Counted from the first letter of the stretch, positions 1 to 9,589 are shown. The stretch: DNA of 64,000 nucleotides from an uncultured Lentibacter sp. (GCF_937123735.1 NZ_CAKZKL010000028.1:310001-374000), one strand, 5' to 3'. Notes: generated by a model from the sequence alone, not told the origin. A program made the numbers and translations.

Positions 1-1400
1 TGTCCTGCATGACCGCCTGAAACCTCTTCAGTGGCTTCTTCGGCAAGTTCTTCCGGCAGGATCAAATTCAGCACAATCGCGATTGCCGCCGCTGGGAGCA
101 GGCCGGACGTCAGCAAAATGCGCGCGGTCTGCCCCATGTGTTGCAATGCGTTGGGTTCCAGTTGCAATCCGAGGCCAATCGACAGCGAAATGGCAAAAAT
201 CACCATGTTGCGACGGTTCCATGTAACATCTGACAGCATTGAAATACCTGCGGCCACAACCATTCCGAACATCACAATGACGCCACCGCCCAACACCTCG
301 ATCGGAACTGTGCGGATGATGCCCCCGACTTTTGGGATAAGGCCACAAATGATCAGGAAAATGGCACCGCATGTCACAACGTGGCGGCTCATCACACCTG
401 TCATGGCGATCAATCCGACGTTTTGGCTGAAAGATGTGTTTGGAAAGCCGCCAAAAATGCCGGCAATTGCCGTGCCCAAACCGTCTGCATAGGTTGCGCC
501 GGCGATCTCTGTGTCACGCGCTTCCCGGTTGGCTCCACCCTTGCAGATCCCAGAGACATCTCCGACCGTTTCAATCGCGGAAATGAAAGCCATCAAACAA
601 AATCCGATGACAGCTGCGATTGAGAACTCAAAGCCGTATTTGAACGGTTGTGGCAGGGCGAAAGCTGCCGAGCGCTCCCATGATGTCGCGATCGCTTCAA
701 AGGAGAGCATTCCGACGGCCAAGGCATAAATATAACCGACGATAAGCCCGATCAGAACGGCAGAGATAGACAGCATTCCACGCGTAAAAAATTTCAGGCC
801 AAGCGTCACCACGATGACAACCAGCGCCGCCGACCAGTTGAGCAGTGAGCCATATTCAGGTGTTCCAATGGCTGGCACGCCGCCCGCAGCATATTGAATC
901 CCGACCTTGACCAGCGCCAAGCCAATCATCGTCACCACAAGGCCGGTGACCAATGGGGGCAGTGCGAAGCGAATTTTTCCAATCACTGTCCCGAGGAGTG
1001 CGTGAAACACCCCACCGATGATCACGCCGCCAAAGAGTGCGGCAAGCCCATCAACGCCCTTGCCAGCCACCAGTGGAATCATAATGGGCAGAAAGGCAAA
1101 AGAGGTGCCCTGAACGATGGGAAGCCCGGCGCCGACAGGGCCAAGTGTGATTGTTTGTAAAAGCGTTGCAACCCCGGCAAAGAGCATGGACATCTGTATG
1201 AGATAAAGCAGCTCCGGAAAATCAGGTGAATTGGATCCGAACCCAAAACCTGCGGCACCTGCCACGATGATTGCGGGCGTCACGTTTGATACAAACATCG
1301 CCAAGACATGCTGGATGCCGAGCGGTATCGCACGCGAGAGCGGGGGCGTATAGTCGGGATCTCTGAGTTGCTCTGCTGTCCCTATTGAATTGTCAGTCAT
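1..1400 (-). CDS. NCS2-family nucleobase/urate permease (3' end cut by window edge)
   Basis: Inner-membrane symporter of the nucleobase:cation symporter-2 family, which imports xanthine, uracil or uric acid. The frame stays open from an ATG at 1400 to the left edge, about 466 residues, so the C-terminus is missing. Many hydrophobic helices are visible. The family signature lies near the middle as S-Q-N-V-G-L-I-A-M-T-G, and the Q-N-x-G-x4-T-G form is typical of xanthine/urate members. A good ribosome site (GGAGG) precedes the ATG. The gene lies 54 bp after allA on the same strand, at the end of the urate operon, so import of urate or xanthine is the most likely role. The exact substrate is inferred from context. 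Confidence 0.9.
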   Translation of the reverse strand, partial: MTDNSIGTAEQLRDPDYTPPLSRAIPLGIQHVLAMFVSNVTPAIIVAGAAGFGFGSNSPDFPELLYLIQMSMLFAGVATLLQTITLGPVGAGLPIVQGTSFAFLPIMIPLVAGKGVDGLAALFGGVIIGGVFHALLGTVIGKIRFALPPLVTGLVVTMIGLALVKVGIQYAAGGVPAIGTPEYGSLLNWSAALVVIVVTLGLKFFTRGMLSISAVLIGLIVGYIYALAVGMLSFEAIATSWERSAAFALPQPFKYGFEFSIAAVIGFCLMAFISAIETVGDVSGICKGGANREARDTEIAGATYADGLGTAIAGIFGGFPNTSFSQNVGLIAMTGVMSRHVVTCGAIFLIICGLIPKVGGIIRTVPIEVLGGGVIVMFGMVVAAGISMLSDVTWNRRNMVIFAISLSIGLGLQLEPNALQHMGQTARILLTSGLLPAAAIAIVLNLILPEELAEEATEEVSGGHAG

Positions 1401-1454
1401 GGTGTCCTCCGTGTTGACTGTTTGTTTGACTGCTTCTGTTGGCAGTTCGTTTTG

Positions 1455-1943
1455 TTATGGGGCTTCTATCGTATAAGCCTCGGCAAAGATGTGCTCTTCA
1501 AGGTTCGGTCCGTCTCCAATGCGGTCGACAACGATATACTGACCGCTGCTGTTGAGGGGGGCGAGCACACCATGCCAGACGTTGCGATGGATATTGATGG
1601 ATTGGTGTGGCTGAGAAATGAAGGCGCGGGGGCAGCAGGGCTCACCCGCGCGATCTGTGGCCACGCTGATAATCATAGGAACGCCGGATAGGGGAATGAA
1701 AGCCTGGCTGCCCTGCGGGTGCCGCTCCATCAGGTCAAGACAGAGGGGAAGTCGGCGGGCTTTGGCGTTGAAAAGGCTGATCCCGGCGCGCCCAGACCCG
1801 AAATCCAGCGTGGCAAGATCATGAAATCTTTCGCAGAGACCTTGGTTGATGAGTTTATCAGCCTCCCCTCGGGCTTCAATGACATCGCCAAAGGGGGCAA
1901 AGCTCTCGGCGCACAACGGTTGCGCTTGGAGGCGGCGGTTCAT
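1455..1943 (-). CDS. allA: Ureidoglycolate lyase
   Basis: Cytosolic enzyme that splits ureidoglycolate to glyoxylate and urea, the last step of the allantoin route. The 162-residue length fits the family. Visible AllA features include a conserved N-terminal stretch (C-A-E-S-F-A-P-F-G-D-V-I), H-P-Q-G-S-Q-A-F-I-P-L near residue 75 and W-H-G-V-L near residue 123. Its ATG overlaps the stop codon of the upstream allantoinase gene by 4 bp (ATGA), so the two are translationally coupled. Allantoicase, which makes its substrate, is not seen in the window and may lie beyond the left edge. Confidence 0.9.
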   Translation of the reverse strand: MNRRLQAQPLCAESFAPFGDVIEARGEADKLINQGLCERFHDLATLDFGSGRAGISLFNAKARRLPLCLDLMERHPQGSQAFIPLSGVPMIISVATDRAGEPCCPRAFISQPHQSINIHRNVWHGVLAPLNSSGQYIVVDRIGDGPNLEEHIFAEAYTIEAP

Positions 1944-3355
1944 GGGAGGAGATCCTGAAGACGAAATTGAGCAATGCGCTCAACTTGGTGACAGGCTTGG
2001 GCAAGCTCGGTGCTCCGGTCATTTTGAATGCGCGTTTCAAAGGCAGCCAATATTGAGGCTTTGTTATGATCGCGCACGGCAATGATGAAAGGGAAGCCGT
2101 GTTTGGCGGTATAGGTGTCATTGAACCTTGTGAATGTGGCGCGTTCCTCATCTGTCAGATAGTCAAGGCCCGCGCTGGCCTGTTCTGTTGTGCTTTCTGG
2201 GGTCAGAGCACCCGCCGCTGCCAGTTTGCCTGCAAGGTCCGGGTGGGCCTTCAGCACAGCCAGGCGCTGATCGGGGCTCGAGGATCTGAACACACGACAC
2301 AGCGCATTGTGAACCCCCACCGCAGAGTCATGTGCCGGACCAAGTTCGAGCTCCCAGGCCTGTTCGGCAATCCAAGGGGAGTGCTCAAAAATTGTGCCAT
2401 AGAGCTCTACAAAGCGCTGTTGGCTCATCTGGCTGGGACGTTCCCAGCGTTTGTGCGGGTGTGTGTGCGCCCAATGTTGAGCAATTTCTAGCCGTGTTGG
2501 CGTCCAGACGTCTGGAAACTGTTTGATATGCTCAATGAAGCGTTTGAGGCCTGCGATTTTCCCGGGGCGTCCAATGAGGCGGCAATGCAATCCGACAGAC
2601 ATCATGGCCGGCCGGCCGGCTGCGCCTTCTGCGTAAAGCGTGTCAAAAGCGTCGATCATATATGCGCCAAAATCGTCGCCAGTCACCCATCCGGGGGCCG
2701 TTGCAAAGCGCATGTCGTTGGCTTCCAGAGTATAGGGAATGATGAGCTGGTCGCGCGGGCCAACTTCGAGCCAATATGGTAAATCGTCGTCGTAAGTGTC
2801 TGAGATATAATCAAACTGACCTGTTTCTGCGGCCAACCTTACGGTGTTGAGCGAGCATCGCCCAGTATACCATCCGCGCGGCGGCGCACCCACGACTTCC
2901 CTGTGCAGCCTGATCGCTTCAGCGATAGCTGCGCGTTCTTGCTCTGCGGGCATGTCTTTGTGCTCAATCCATTTGAGCCCGTGACTGGCAATCTCCCAGC
3001 CAGCGTCTTTCATGGCCTGAACCTGCTCCGGGCTGCGCGCGAGGGCACTGGCCACGCCATAGATCGTCACAGGGATATCGGCCTCGGTAAACAGGCGGTG
3101 CAGACGCCAGAAACCGGCACGCGCTCCATATCCGTAGATGGATTCCATATTCCAATGGCGCTTGCCTTGCCATTGCGCCGCGCCGGGAATGTCGGACAAG
3201 AAGGCTTCTGACGCGGTGTCTCCGTGCAACAGACAATTCTCGCCGCCTTCCTCGTAATTCAGGACAAACTGGACGGCGGTTTTGCAGTTGTTGGGCCAGC
3301 GCGGGTTCTCAGGATTTGGTCCATGGCCGCGCATGTCGCGTAGGTAACGTCTCAC
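1940..3355 (-). CDS. puuE: Fused allantoinase (PuuE-type) and OHCU decarboxylase
   Basis: Bifunctional 471-residue protein. Residues about 1-305 are a polysaccharide-deacetylase-fold allantoinase of the PuuE type (N-Y-E-E-G-G-E, then W-E-I-A-S-H-G-L-K-W and L-H-C-R-L-I-G-R-P). Residues about 310-471 are 2-oxo-4-hydroxy-4-carboxy-5-ureidoimidazoline decarboxylase, with the H-P-D-L-A-G-K motif carrying the catalytic histidine and the F-P-F-I-I-A-V signature. The C-terminal half makes S-allantoin and the N-terminal half opens its ring. The start is a GTG at 3355 preceded by GGGAGA, and the protein begins at the position usual for PuuE. It is divergent from uraH, which supplies OHCU. Confidence 0.92.
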   Translation of the reverse strand: MRRYLRDMRGHGPNPENPRWPNNCKTAVQFVLNYEEGGENCLLHGDTASEAFLSDIPGAAQWQGKRHWNMESIYGYGARAGFWRLHRLFTEADIPVTIYGVASALARSPEQVQAMKDAGWEIASHGLKWIEHKDMPAEQERAAIAEAIRLHREVVGAPPRGWYTGRCSLNTVRLAAETGQFDYISDTYDDDLPYWLEVGPRDQLIIPYTLEANDMRFATAPGWVTGDDFGAYMIDAFDTLYAEGAAGRPAMMSVGLHCRLIGRPGKIAGLKRFIEHIKQFPDVWTPTRLEIAQHWAHTHPHKRWERPSQMSQQRFVELYGTIFEHSPWIAEQAWELELGPAHDSAVGVHNALCRVFRSSSPDQRLAVLKAHPDLAGKLAAAGALTPESTTEQASAGLDYLTDEERATFTRFNDTYTAKHGFPFIIAVRDHNKASILAAFETRIQNDRSTELAQACHQVERIAQFRLQDLLP

Positions 3356-3410
3356 CTGTGTCTCCCTGTTTTGGCCTTTTAACCTTAAATCAGTCTCGGA
3401 AACTTGTATT

Positions 3411-3448
3411 ATTTTTTTGAAAGAGCTTTTTGCTGGTTCTTTATAGAT
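3411..3448 (+). promoter_or_regulatory. Putative uraH promoter/operator box, shared with puuD
   Basis: The segment ATTTTTTTGAA (3411-3421) followed by TTCTTTATAGATACA (3437-3451) resembles the segment before puuD at 4771-4806. TTGAAA at 3417 lies 17 bp before TTTATA, a plausible sigma-70 promoter for uraH. Control by the neighbouring LysR protein is inferred. Confidence 0.4.
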
Positions 3449-3497
3449 ACAGTCCCTCTAGATGGGCATTACCCATTGTCAAGAACAGGAGGCCCAG

Positions 3498-3857
3498 ATG
3501 ACTGGCTATTTGACAACACATGTGCTGGATACTGCCCGGGGATGCCCCGCTGAGGGCCTCAAAATAGAGCTGTTCCGCTTAGAAAATGAGCAAGGTTCGC
3601 GCCAGCATGTGCGCGCGCTTGTGACAAATTCTGACGGGCGCACCGATACCCAAATCCTGCCGCAAGCTGAATTTCAGACTGGCATCTATGAGCTTGTGTT
3701 TCATGCTGGCGCCTATCTTGATGCCATCGGCACGCCCCCAGAAACGCCGAGGTTTCTGGATGTCATCCCTTTGAGGTTCGGCATGTCAGAACCGGCCCAT
3801 TATCATGTGCCCTTGCTTCTTTCGCCATTTGGATACTCTACCTATCGAGGCAGCTAG
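3498..3857 (+). CDS. uraH: 5-hydroxyisourate hydrolase (transthyretin-like)
   Basis: Hydrolyses 5-hydroxyisourate, the product of urate oxidase, to OHCU. The protein has 119 residues, usual for bacterial HIU hydrolase. It starts L-T-T-H-V-L-D with the first active-site histidine and ends in the diagnostic Y-R-G-S tetrapeptide, with H-Y-H-V-P-L-L-L-S-P-F-G-Y between. I chose the ATG at 3498 because AGGAGG lies six bases before it; an in-frame ATG at 3462 lacks this. No clear signal peptide is seen, so a cytosolic site is likely. Its last codons overlap the convergent LysR gene by 4 bp. Confidence 0.95.
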   Translation: MTGYLTTHVLDTARGCPAEGLKIELFRLENEQGSRQHVRALVTNSDGRTDTQILPQAEFQTGIYELVFHAGAYLDAIGTPPETPRFLDVIPLRFGMSEPAHYHVPLLLSPFGYSTYRGS

Positions 3858-4759
3858 GCGGGCAGGGCCGCGGTGATATGCTCTACCATGAACTCGATGA
3901 ACAGGCGTGATTTTGGGTCCTGTTTGCGGCGGTGCATGTAAAGGCAAGCGAGCTGGATTGGCAGGGGGGGCTCGCTTTGGAGGACCGGCACAAGGCGGCC
4001 CTGCTCCAGGTGTTCATGCACTTCGAACACGGGTTTCAGGATGATCCCATGGCCCTCCAGCGCCCAACTGGTCAAGATTTCTCCATGATCGGTTTCAAAC
4101 GGCCCAGAAACCGTGACACGTTGCACGCCGTTGGCCTGCTGTAGGGGCCATTGAAACTCCGGTGCTCCGGGATAGCGCAGGTTCAGGCAGTCATGTTGTG
4201 GGGTTTTGAGATCAGCACTGCTCCGTGGGGCGCCGCGGGCCGCAATGTAGGCTGGCGAGGCACAGAGAACTCTCGGGCAATCAGCAATTTTGCGTATTCG
4301 CAGAGTGCTGTCTTCCGGAACCCCAAGAAAAAATGCCGCATCAAGCCCCTCTGCGGCCAGATCGAGTTTTCGATCTGAAAGACGCAGCCGGATATTGATC
4401 TGTGGATAGAGCTTGTGAAACTTTGGAACCGCCGGTGCGATGAACTTCTGTCCCAGCCCCAAAGGTGCCGCAACATAAAGCGTTCCGCGAGGCGATTGGG
4501 TGATGTCATTGATATCAGCCTCAGCTTCGCTGACCGCCTCCAGAATTTTTGTCGCGCCCTTGTAAAAGGTGTTTCCCTGTTCTGTCGGGGTTAAGAGGCG
4601 GGTGGTTCGCTGAAAAAGGCGCACCCCGAGCTTGTCTTCAAGCTGGGATATCCGTGATGAGGCCACAGCCGCCGAGATGCGCAAATCACGCGCGGCAGCG
4701 GACATGTTGCGAAGCTCATAGACGCGCACAAAAGTTTGGATATTGTCGAGGTAAGCCAT
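3854..4759 (-). CDS. LysR-family regulator, probably of the urate genes
   Basis: 301-residue LysR-type transcription factor. Residues 1-60 form the winged helix-turn-helix (M-S-A-A-A-R-D-L-R-I-S, then R-L-F-Q-R-T-T-R), and residues about 90-295 form the periplasmic-binding-like effector domain. It sits inside the urate cluster, convergent with uraH and divergent from puuD, 99 bp from the puuD start. LysR proteins usually control the divergent neighbour, so puuD and perhaps uraH are the likely targets. The effector is unknown; urate or a downstream intermediate would be a reasonable guess. Confidence 0.88.
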   Translation of the reverse strand: MAYLDNIQTFVRVYELRNMSAAARDLRISAAVASSRISQLEDKLGVRLFQRTTRLLTPTEQGNTFYKGATKILEAVSEAEADINDITQSPRGTLYVAAPLGLGQKFIAPAVPKFHKLYPQINIRLRLSDRKLDLAAEGLDAAFFLGVPEDSTLRIRKIADCPRVLCASPAYIAARGAPRSSADLKTPQHDCLNLRYPGAPEFQWPLQQANGVQRVTVSGPFETDHGEILTSWALEGHGIILKPVFEVHEHLEQGRLVPVLQSEPPLPIQLACLYMHRRKQDPKSRLFIEFMVEHITAALPA

Positions 4760-4770
4760 TTATCTTTCGG

Positions 4771-4806
4771 ATTTTTTTGAAGCTGCTTGGGTCTTTTATA
4801 GAATAC
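4771..4806 (+). promoter_or_regulatory. Putative lysR-puuD intergenic promoter/operator box
   Basis: ATTTTTTTGAA (4771-4781) and CTTTTATAGAATACA (4793-4807) repeat the elements seen before uraH, with 5 bp less spacing. The box starts 12 bp upstream of the lysR start codon and ends about 50 bp before puuD, so it could serve activation of puuD and autorepression of lysR. Confidence 0.38.
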
Positions 4807-4858
4807 ACGTCAAATGCTCTGTAGGCTAGGTTGCAATCAAACCGCCAAAGGAAAGCTC

Positions 4859-6115
4859 ATGCACGAATTTGCCATTATGTGGGACTGGATCGGCTTCGCG
4901 GTCCGCTGGCTTCATGTCATCACGGCAATGGCTTGGATTGGGGCGTCATTTTATTTTATTGCTCTTGATTTGATGTTGAGGCCGAACACGAACCTGCCCA
5001 ATGGCGCTTATGGCGAAGAGTGGGAGGTGCACGGCGGTGGATTTTACCATACGGTGAAGTATCTTGTGGCTCCTGACAGAATGCCCGAGCATCTGACATG
5101 GCACAAATGGCAAAGCTACACGACATGGCTCAGCGGGGCAGCGCTGTTGATGATCATCTATTGGGTGGGGGGGGAGCTATACCTCATTGACGCCAACAAG
5201 GCCGATTTGACCCTTACTCAAGGAATTCTGATTTCCGCAGGGTCGCTGACGTTTGGCTGGCTGGTTTACGACTTTTTGTGCAAATCCAAGCTCGGGGAGC
5301 GGCCCACAATTTTGATGGTGGTGCTATTTGGTATCTTGGTGGCGATGGGCTGGGGCTATAACGAGATTTTCACGGGTCGCGCGACGATGCTGCATCTCGG
5401 TGCTTTCACAGCCACGATCATGACAGCCAATGTCTTTTTTCAGATCATGCCCAACCAGCGCATCGTCGTCGCTGACCTGATGGCTGGACGCACGCCTGAT
5501 GCCAAATATGGCAAAATCGCCAAGCTGCGCTCGACGCACAACAACTACCTAACTTTGCCTGTTATTTTCCTGATGCTGAGCAATCACTATCCGTTGGCAT
5601 TTGCCTCGCAGTATAATTGGGTTATCGCGGCGCTTATTTTTCTGATGGGCGTAACGATCCGCCACTACTTCAACACCATGCATTCCACCGGTAAGGGGCC
5701 ACTGTGGACTTGGCTGGCCACAGCGCTGCTGTTTGTCGCTGTGATGTGGCTTTCGACAGCACCTTTGCAAGACAGAAGCGAAGAGACCTTGGCGCTCACA
5801 AACCGTGAACAGGTTTTTGAGCAGACCGCAGGTTACGACGCGGTGCATGATATCGTGTTGGGGCGCTGTTCGATGTGCCATGCGCGCGAAACATTTTATG
5901 ATGGTGTGCCAATTGCGCCCAAAGGGGTCTATCTTGAAACCAAGTCGGATATTTTGCGCCATGCCCGCGAGATTTATCTTCAAGCCGGTATAACCCGGGC
6001 GATGCCACCCGCCAATGTAACTTATATAGAGCCCCAAGAGCGCGCAGCCATTGCTGCTTGGTATCAGGCTGCTGTGCAAGAGCAGTCTTTCTCTCTGGTG
6101 CTCAACGGTTCATAG
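4859..6115 (+). CDS. puuD: Membrane-bound urate oxidase with cytochrome c domain
   Basis: PuuD-type urate hydroxylase that oxidises urate to 5-hydroxyisourate and passes electrons to the respiratory chain instead of oxygen. It has 418 residues. The first ~310 are hydrophobic (DUF989/urate oxidase N domain) with several membrane helices beginning W-D-W-I-G-F-A-V-R-W-L-H. The C-terminus is a cytochrome c domain with the heme-binding C-S-M-C-H at 337-341 and a probable axial methionine in A-M-P-P near 382. The ATG at 4859 has GGAAAG upstream; the upstream in-frame ATG at 4814 adds an unrelated tail. Its stop overlaps the convergent dddP stop by 6 bp. Confidence 0.93.
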   Translation: MHEFAIMWDWIGFAVRWLHVITAMAWIGASFYFIALDLMLRPNTNLPNGAYGEEWEVHGGGFYHTVKYLVAPDRMPEHLTWHKWQSYTTWLSGAALLMIIYWVGGELYLIDANKADLTLTQGILISAGSLTFGWLVYDFLCKSKLGERPTILMVVLFGILVAMGWGYNEIFTGRATMLHLGAFTATIMTANVFFQIMPNQRIVVADLMAGRTPDAKYGKIAKLRSTHNNYLTLPVIFLMLSNHYPLAFASQYNWVIAALIFLMGVTIRHYFNTMHSTGKGPLWTWLATALLFVAVMWLSTAPLQDRSEETLALTNREQVFEQTAGYDAVHDIVLGRCSMCHARETFYDGVPIAPKGVYLETKSDILRHAREIYLQAGITRAMPPANVTYIEPQERAAIAAWYQAAVQEQSFSLVLNGS

Positions 6116-7450
6116 GCCCATGAGAGCTGGGTCAAATGGATAAGTGGTCAGGTTTTCATACCCGTCTTCCGTGATCAGAACCTGATCTTCCAATTTGATC
6201 GAAAAATCGCCCCCCACAGCTCCCACGGCCGCCTCGACACAAAGCACCATGCCTGGCTCCAACGCGTAGTCAAAAGCGCCTGCGACCGCTTTATCCGGGT
6301 AAGCCACCAGCGGCCACTCATCACAAAGCCCCACCCCGTGCATGAGACAACCGTATTTCTGTGCCTGAAACTGCTCATCGAGCCGGTGACAGTTTGCGCT
6401 AAGCTCGGGAATCGTGACCCCGGGTCTGAGCATCTCCATGTTTGTCATGATGTGCTCATGGGCGTGTTGCATGGCATAGATCATGTCAGGGCGGGGCTTT
6501 TGATCGCCAATCCACCAGGTGCGGCTGATATCAACGCAGATCCCGTAGGACCCAATCAAATCTGTATCAAAAGCCACAATCTCGTTGTTTTGCACGATCC
6601 TTGGGCCACATTCCTGAAACCAGGGGTTCGTGCGAGGCCCTGAGGCAAGCAGCCGCGTTTCGATCCATTCCCCGCCGCGCTTTATGTTCTCGGCGTGCAA
6701 AACGGCCCAGATATCATCCTCGGAAGTCGCGCCATTGGGAACATTTGCGCGGGCAAAATCTTCCATCTTGCGCACGGCAGTTTCACAGGCGTGATGGGCG
6801 CAGCGCATCGCAAGAATTTCGTCATGCCCTTTGATTGCCCGGGTTTTCTCGGTAACTTCCTCGCCTTCCATGATCTCAAAACCCTGCGCCTCCAGGGCGC
6901 GGTAGCCATGCAGCATGGCTTTATCGACAGCAAGTCGCATGTTTGAGCCTGCGTGCTCCGTTATCAGTTGGCGCACCTCATTGGCAAAAACATCTGCAGC
7001 GATATCCACTTTGTCTCCGCGGTCAAAGTAGAACAGATCGGCCCCAGAGCGTTGCTCACGCACAAGCGGGTTAAATTCCGATAGAAAAGGAGAATTCTTG
7101 TAGTCCCAGATCACCATATAGCCATCGGCACAGAGCAAAACAGCCCGAAAGGGATTGTGCGTGTTCCAGAGCTGCATGTTGGTGCTGTCGGTCGCGTAGC
7201 GGATGTTAAGAGGGTCAAACATCAGCAATCCGCCATAGCCGCGCGCCACGATAGCTTGCGTCAGCCGGTTCCAGCGATAGCTGCGCATGGCGCTCAGGTC
7301 GGGTGCGCGCAAGCCAGCAGTGGCCCATTCTCCAAAGGCCAGCTGCGTGGGGCCAATTTCAACGCGATTGTTATCATTTGGGCTACCATCGGCCAATTGT
7401 GCGCCGCGCTGCGGATCAATCTTGCGTGTATCCCGATAATGTTCGTTCAT
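6110..7450 (-). CDS. dddP: DMSP lyase DddP (M24-fold, iron-dependent)
   Basis: Cleaves dimethylsulfoniopropionate to dimethyl sulfide and acrylate in the cytoplasm. The 446-residue protein has the M24 peptidase fold. Numbering from the ATG at 7450, every residue reported for the Ruegeria lacuscaerulensis enzyme is present at the same position: metal ligands D295, D297, D307, H371, E406 and E421, plus Y366 and D377. That agreement makes this a functional DddP rather than a plain Xaa-Pro peptidase. A longer frame to 7537 would add 29 residues not found in the family. GGGGAGA precedes the chosen start. It appears monocistronic, with about 190 bp separating it from glnA. Confidence 0.95.
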   Translation of the reverse strand: MNEHYRDTRKIDPQRGAQLADGSPNDNNRVEIGPTQLAFGEWATAGLRAPDLSAMRSYRWNRLTQAIVARGYGGLLMFDPLNIRYATDSTNMQLWNTHNPFRAVLLCADGYMVIWDYKNSPFLSEFNPLVREQRSGADLFYFDRGDKVDIAADVFANEVRQLITEHAGSNMRLAVDKAMLHGYRALEAQGFEIMEGEEVTEKTRAIKGHDEILAMRCAHHACETAVRKMEDFARANVPNGATSEDDIWAVLHAENIKRGGEWIETRLLASGPRTNPWFQECGPRIVQNNEIVAFDTDLIGSYGICVDISRTWWIGDQKPRPDMIYAMQHAHEHIMTNMEMLRPGVTIPELSANCHRLDEQFQAQKYGCLMHGVGLCDEWPLVAYPDKAVAGAFDYALEPGMVLCVEAAVGAVGGDFSIKLEDQVLITEDGYENLTTYPFDPALMGL

Positions 7451-7597
7451 CAGATTTCTCCCCTGTCTTCTTGCCAGTCTGGCGTTCGGGGGAGGTGAGA
7501 TCCTGCTTGTTCGCGTCTTTCGGGCGTCGTTTTTCACAAAGTAGGGGAGATTGCAGAGAGGCTGTTTTAGGCTCTATGCGCCGCTGTTGGCACGACG

Positions 7598-7635
7598 GCA
7601 AAAAGAAAGGCCCACCTCACATAGAGGTGGGCCCA
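7598..7635 (-). terminator. Rho-independent terminator of glnBA
   Basis: On the minus strand GGCCCACCT (7633-7625) and AGGTGGGCC (7617-7609) form a 9-bp stem followed by TTTCTTTTT, starting about 10 bases after the glnA stop. Confidence 0.85.
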
Positions 7636-7643
7636 CAAGCTGC

Positions 7644-9050
7644 TTAGCAGCTGTAATACATCCCGAATTCAACGGGGTGTGGTGTGTGCTCATAATGGAG
7701 AACTTCTTCCATTTTGAGGTCAATGTAGCCTTCGATCTGATCTTTGGTGAAGACGTCACCGGCGAGCAGGAAGTCGTGGTCAGCTTTGAGGCAGTCGATT
7801 GCCTCGCGCAGAGAGCCACAAACCGTTGGGATGCCTGCCAGCTCTTCGGCGGGCAGATCATACAGGTTCTTGTCCATCGCCTCGCCTGGGTCGATCTTGT
7901 TTTTGATGCCGTCAAGGCCAGCCATGAGCAGCGCCGCAAAGCACAGGTATGGGTTGGCAGATGGATCAGGGAAACGTGCTTCCACGCGCTTGGCTTTTGG
8001 GCTTTCAGTCCATGGGATGCGGACACATCCTGAGCGGTTGCGCGCGGAATATGCGCGCAGAACAGGCGCTTCAAACCCTGGGATCAGCCGCTTGTAGCTG
8101 TTGGTTGACGGGTTGGTGAAGGCGTTGAGCGTTTTTGCGTGCTTGAGAATGCCACCAATGAAATAAAGCGCTTCCTGGCTCAGATCGGCATATTTGTCAC
8201 CTGCAAACAGGGGCTTGCCATCTTTCCAGATGGACATATTCACATGCATACCAGTGCCATTATCGCCATATATCGGCTTGGGCATGAATGTCGCTGATTT
8301 GCCGTAAGCATGAGCAACATTGTGGATTACATATTTGTATTTCTGGATCTCGTCGGCTTGCTTGGTCAACGTGCCAAAAATAAGGCCCAGCTCGTGCTGG
8401 CACGAGGCCACTTCATGGTGATGCTTGTCAACCTTCATGCCGAGGCTTTTCATGGTCGACAGCATTTCAGAGCGCAGGTCTTGCGCATCATCAATCGGGT
8501 TTACGGGGAAGTAGCCGCCTTTGAGGCCCGGACGGTGGCCCGAGTTGCCCATTTCATAGTCGGTGTCTGTGTTCCAAGACCCGTCAATTGCATCCACTTC
8601 ATAGGACACTTTGTTGATTTTGTTTTCAAAACGAACATCATCAAAGATAAAAAATTCGGCTTCTGGCCCCATAAACGCAGAGTCACCAATGCCTGATTCA
8701 ATAAGGTAAGCCTCGGCCTTCTGAGCGGTTCCGCGAGGGTCGCGCTCATAGGCTTCGCCAGTGTCAGGCTCGACAATCGAGCAGTGCAGACAAAGGGTTT
8801 TTTCCGCATAGAACGGATCGATATAGGCGCTTTGCGTGTCAGCGATCAGCTTCATGTCGGAATTCTCGATGGATTTCCAACCTGCAATTGAGGACCCGTC
8901 AAACATGAACCCTTCTTCGAGGAAGTCTTCGTCAACGAGGTCCACGTCAACGGTTACATGCTGAAGCTTGCCGCGCACATCTGTAAAGCGGATGTCGACA
9001 TAGGCAACTTCTTCGTCTTTCAGCGTCTTGAGAACGTCTTTGACACTCAT
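7644..9050 (-). CDS. glnA: Glutamine synthetase type I
   Basis: Assimilates ammonium by ATP-dependent amidation of glutamate. 468 residues, the normal length for GS-I beta. The N-terminal beta-grasp domain, the catalytic G-P-E-A-E-F-F-I-F near residue 128, the N-G-T-G-M-H-V-N segment and the C-terminal K-N-L-Y-D-L-P are all visible. The tyrosine in the last motif is the adenylylation site, so GlnE control is expected. The gene lies 32 bp after glnB and has a clear terminator, giving a glnB-glnA operon. Confidence 0.98.
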   Translation of the reverse strand: MSVKDVLKTLKDEEVAYVDIRFTDVRGKLQHVTVDVDLVDEDFLEEGFMFDGSSIAGWKSIENSDMKLIADTQSAYIDPFYAEKTLCLHCSIVEPDTGEAYERDPRGTAQKAEAYLIESGIGDSAFMGPEAEFFIFDDVRFENKINKVSYEVDAIDGSWNTDTDYEMGNSGHRPGLKGGYFPVNPIDDAQDLRSEMLSTMKSLGMKVDKHHHEVASCQHELGLIFGTLTKQADEIQKYKYVIHNVAHAYGKSATFMPKPIYGDNGTGMHVNMSIWKDGKPLFAGDKYADLSQEALYFIGGILKHAKTLNAFTNPSTNSYKRLIPGFEAPVLRAYSARNRSGCVRIPWTESPKAKRVEARFPDPSANPYLCFAALLMAGLDGIKNKIDPGEAMDKNLYDLPAEELAGIPTVCGSLREAIDCLKADHDFLLAGDVFTKDQIEGYIDLKMEEVLHYEHTPHPVEFGMYYSC

Positions 9051-9082
9051 TCTCTCTGTCCTTCTTGTTTGGAAATAGTGGA

Positions 9083-9442
<360 letters not shown>

Positions 9443-9527
9443 TCACTGCGGAAAGACCACTTCCCCCGATGGAGTGCAAACGATTAGGATGAACCGGTCA
9501 CGCTTGGCTGCGTGCGAAATAGGCATT

Positions 9528-9544
9528 TGCACAAAAAATATGCA
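9528..9544 (-). promoter_or_regulatory. NtrC-like dyad upstream of glnB
   Basis: TGCAC, eight A/T bases, TGCA: a 17-bp dyad with the spacing of the NtrC consensus TGCAC-N7-GTGCA but only 9 of its 10 outer bases. It lies 107 bp upstream of the glnB start. No convincing sigma-54 GG-N10-GC element is visible, which would fit the sigma-70-dependent NtrC described in Rhodobacter. Confidence 0.35.
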
Positions 9545-9589
9545 GGTAGATCAAAAAAAGCGCAAAACTGAATCGTTGAGGGCAATCCC

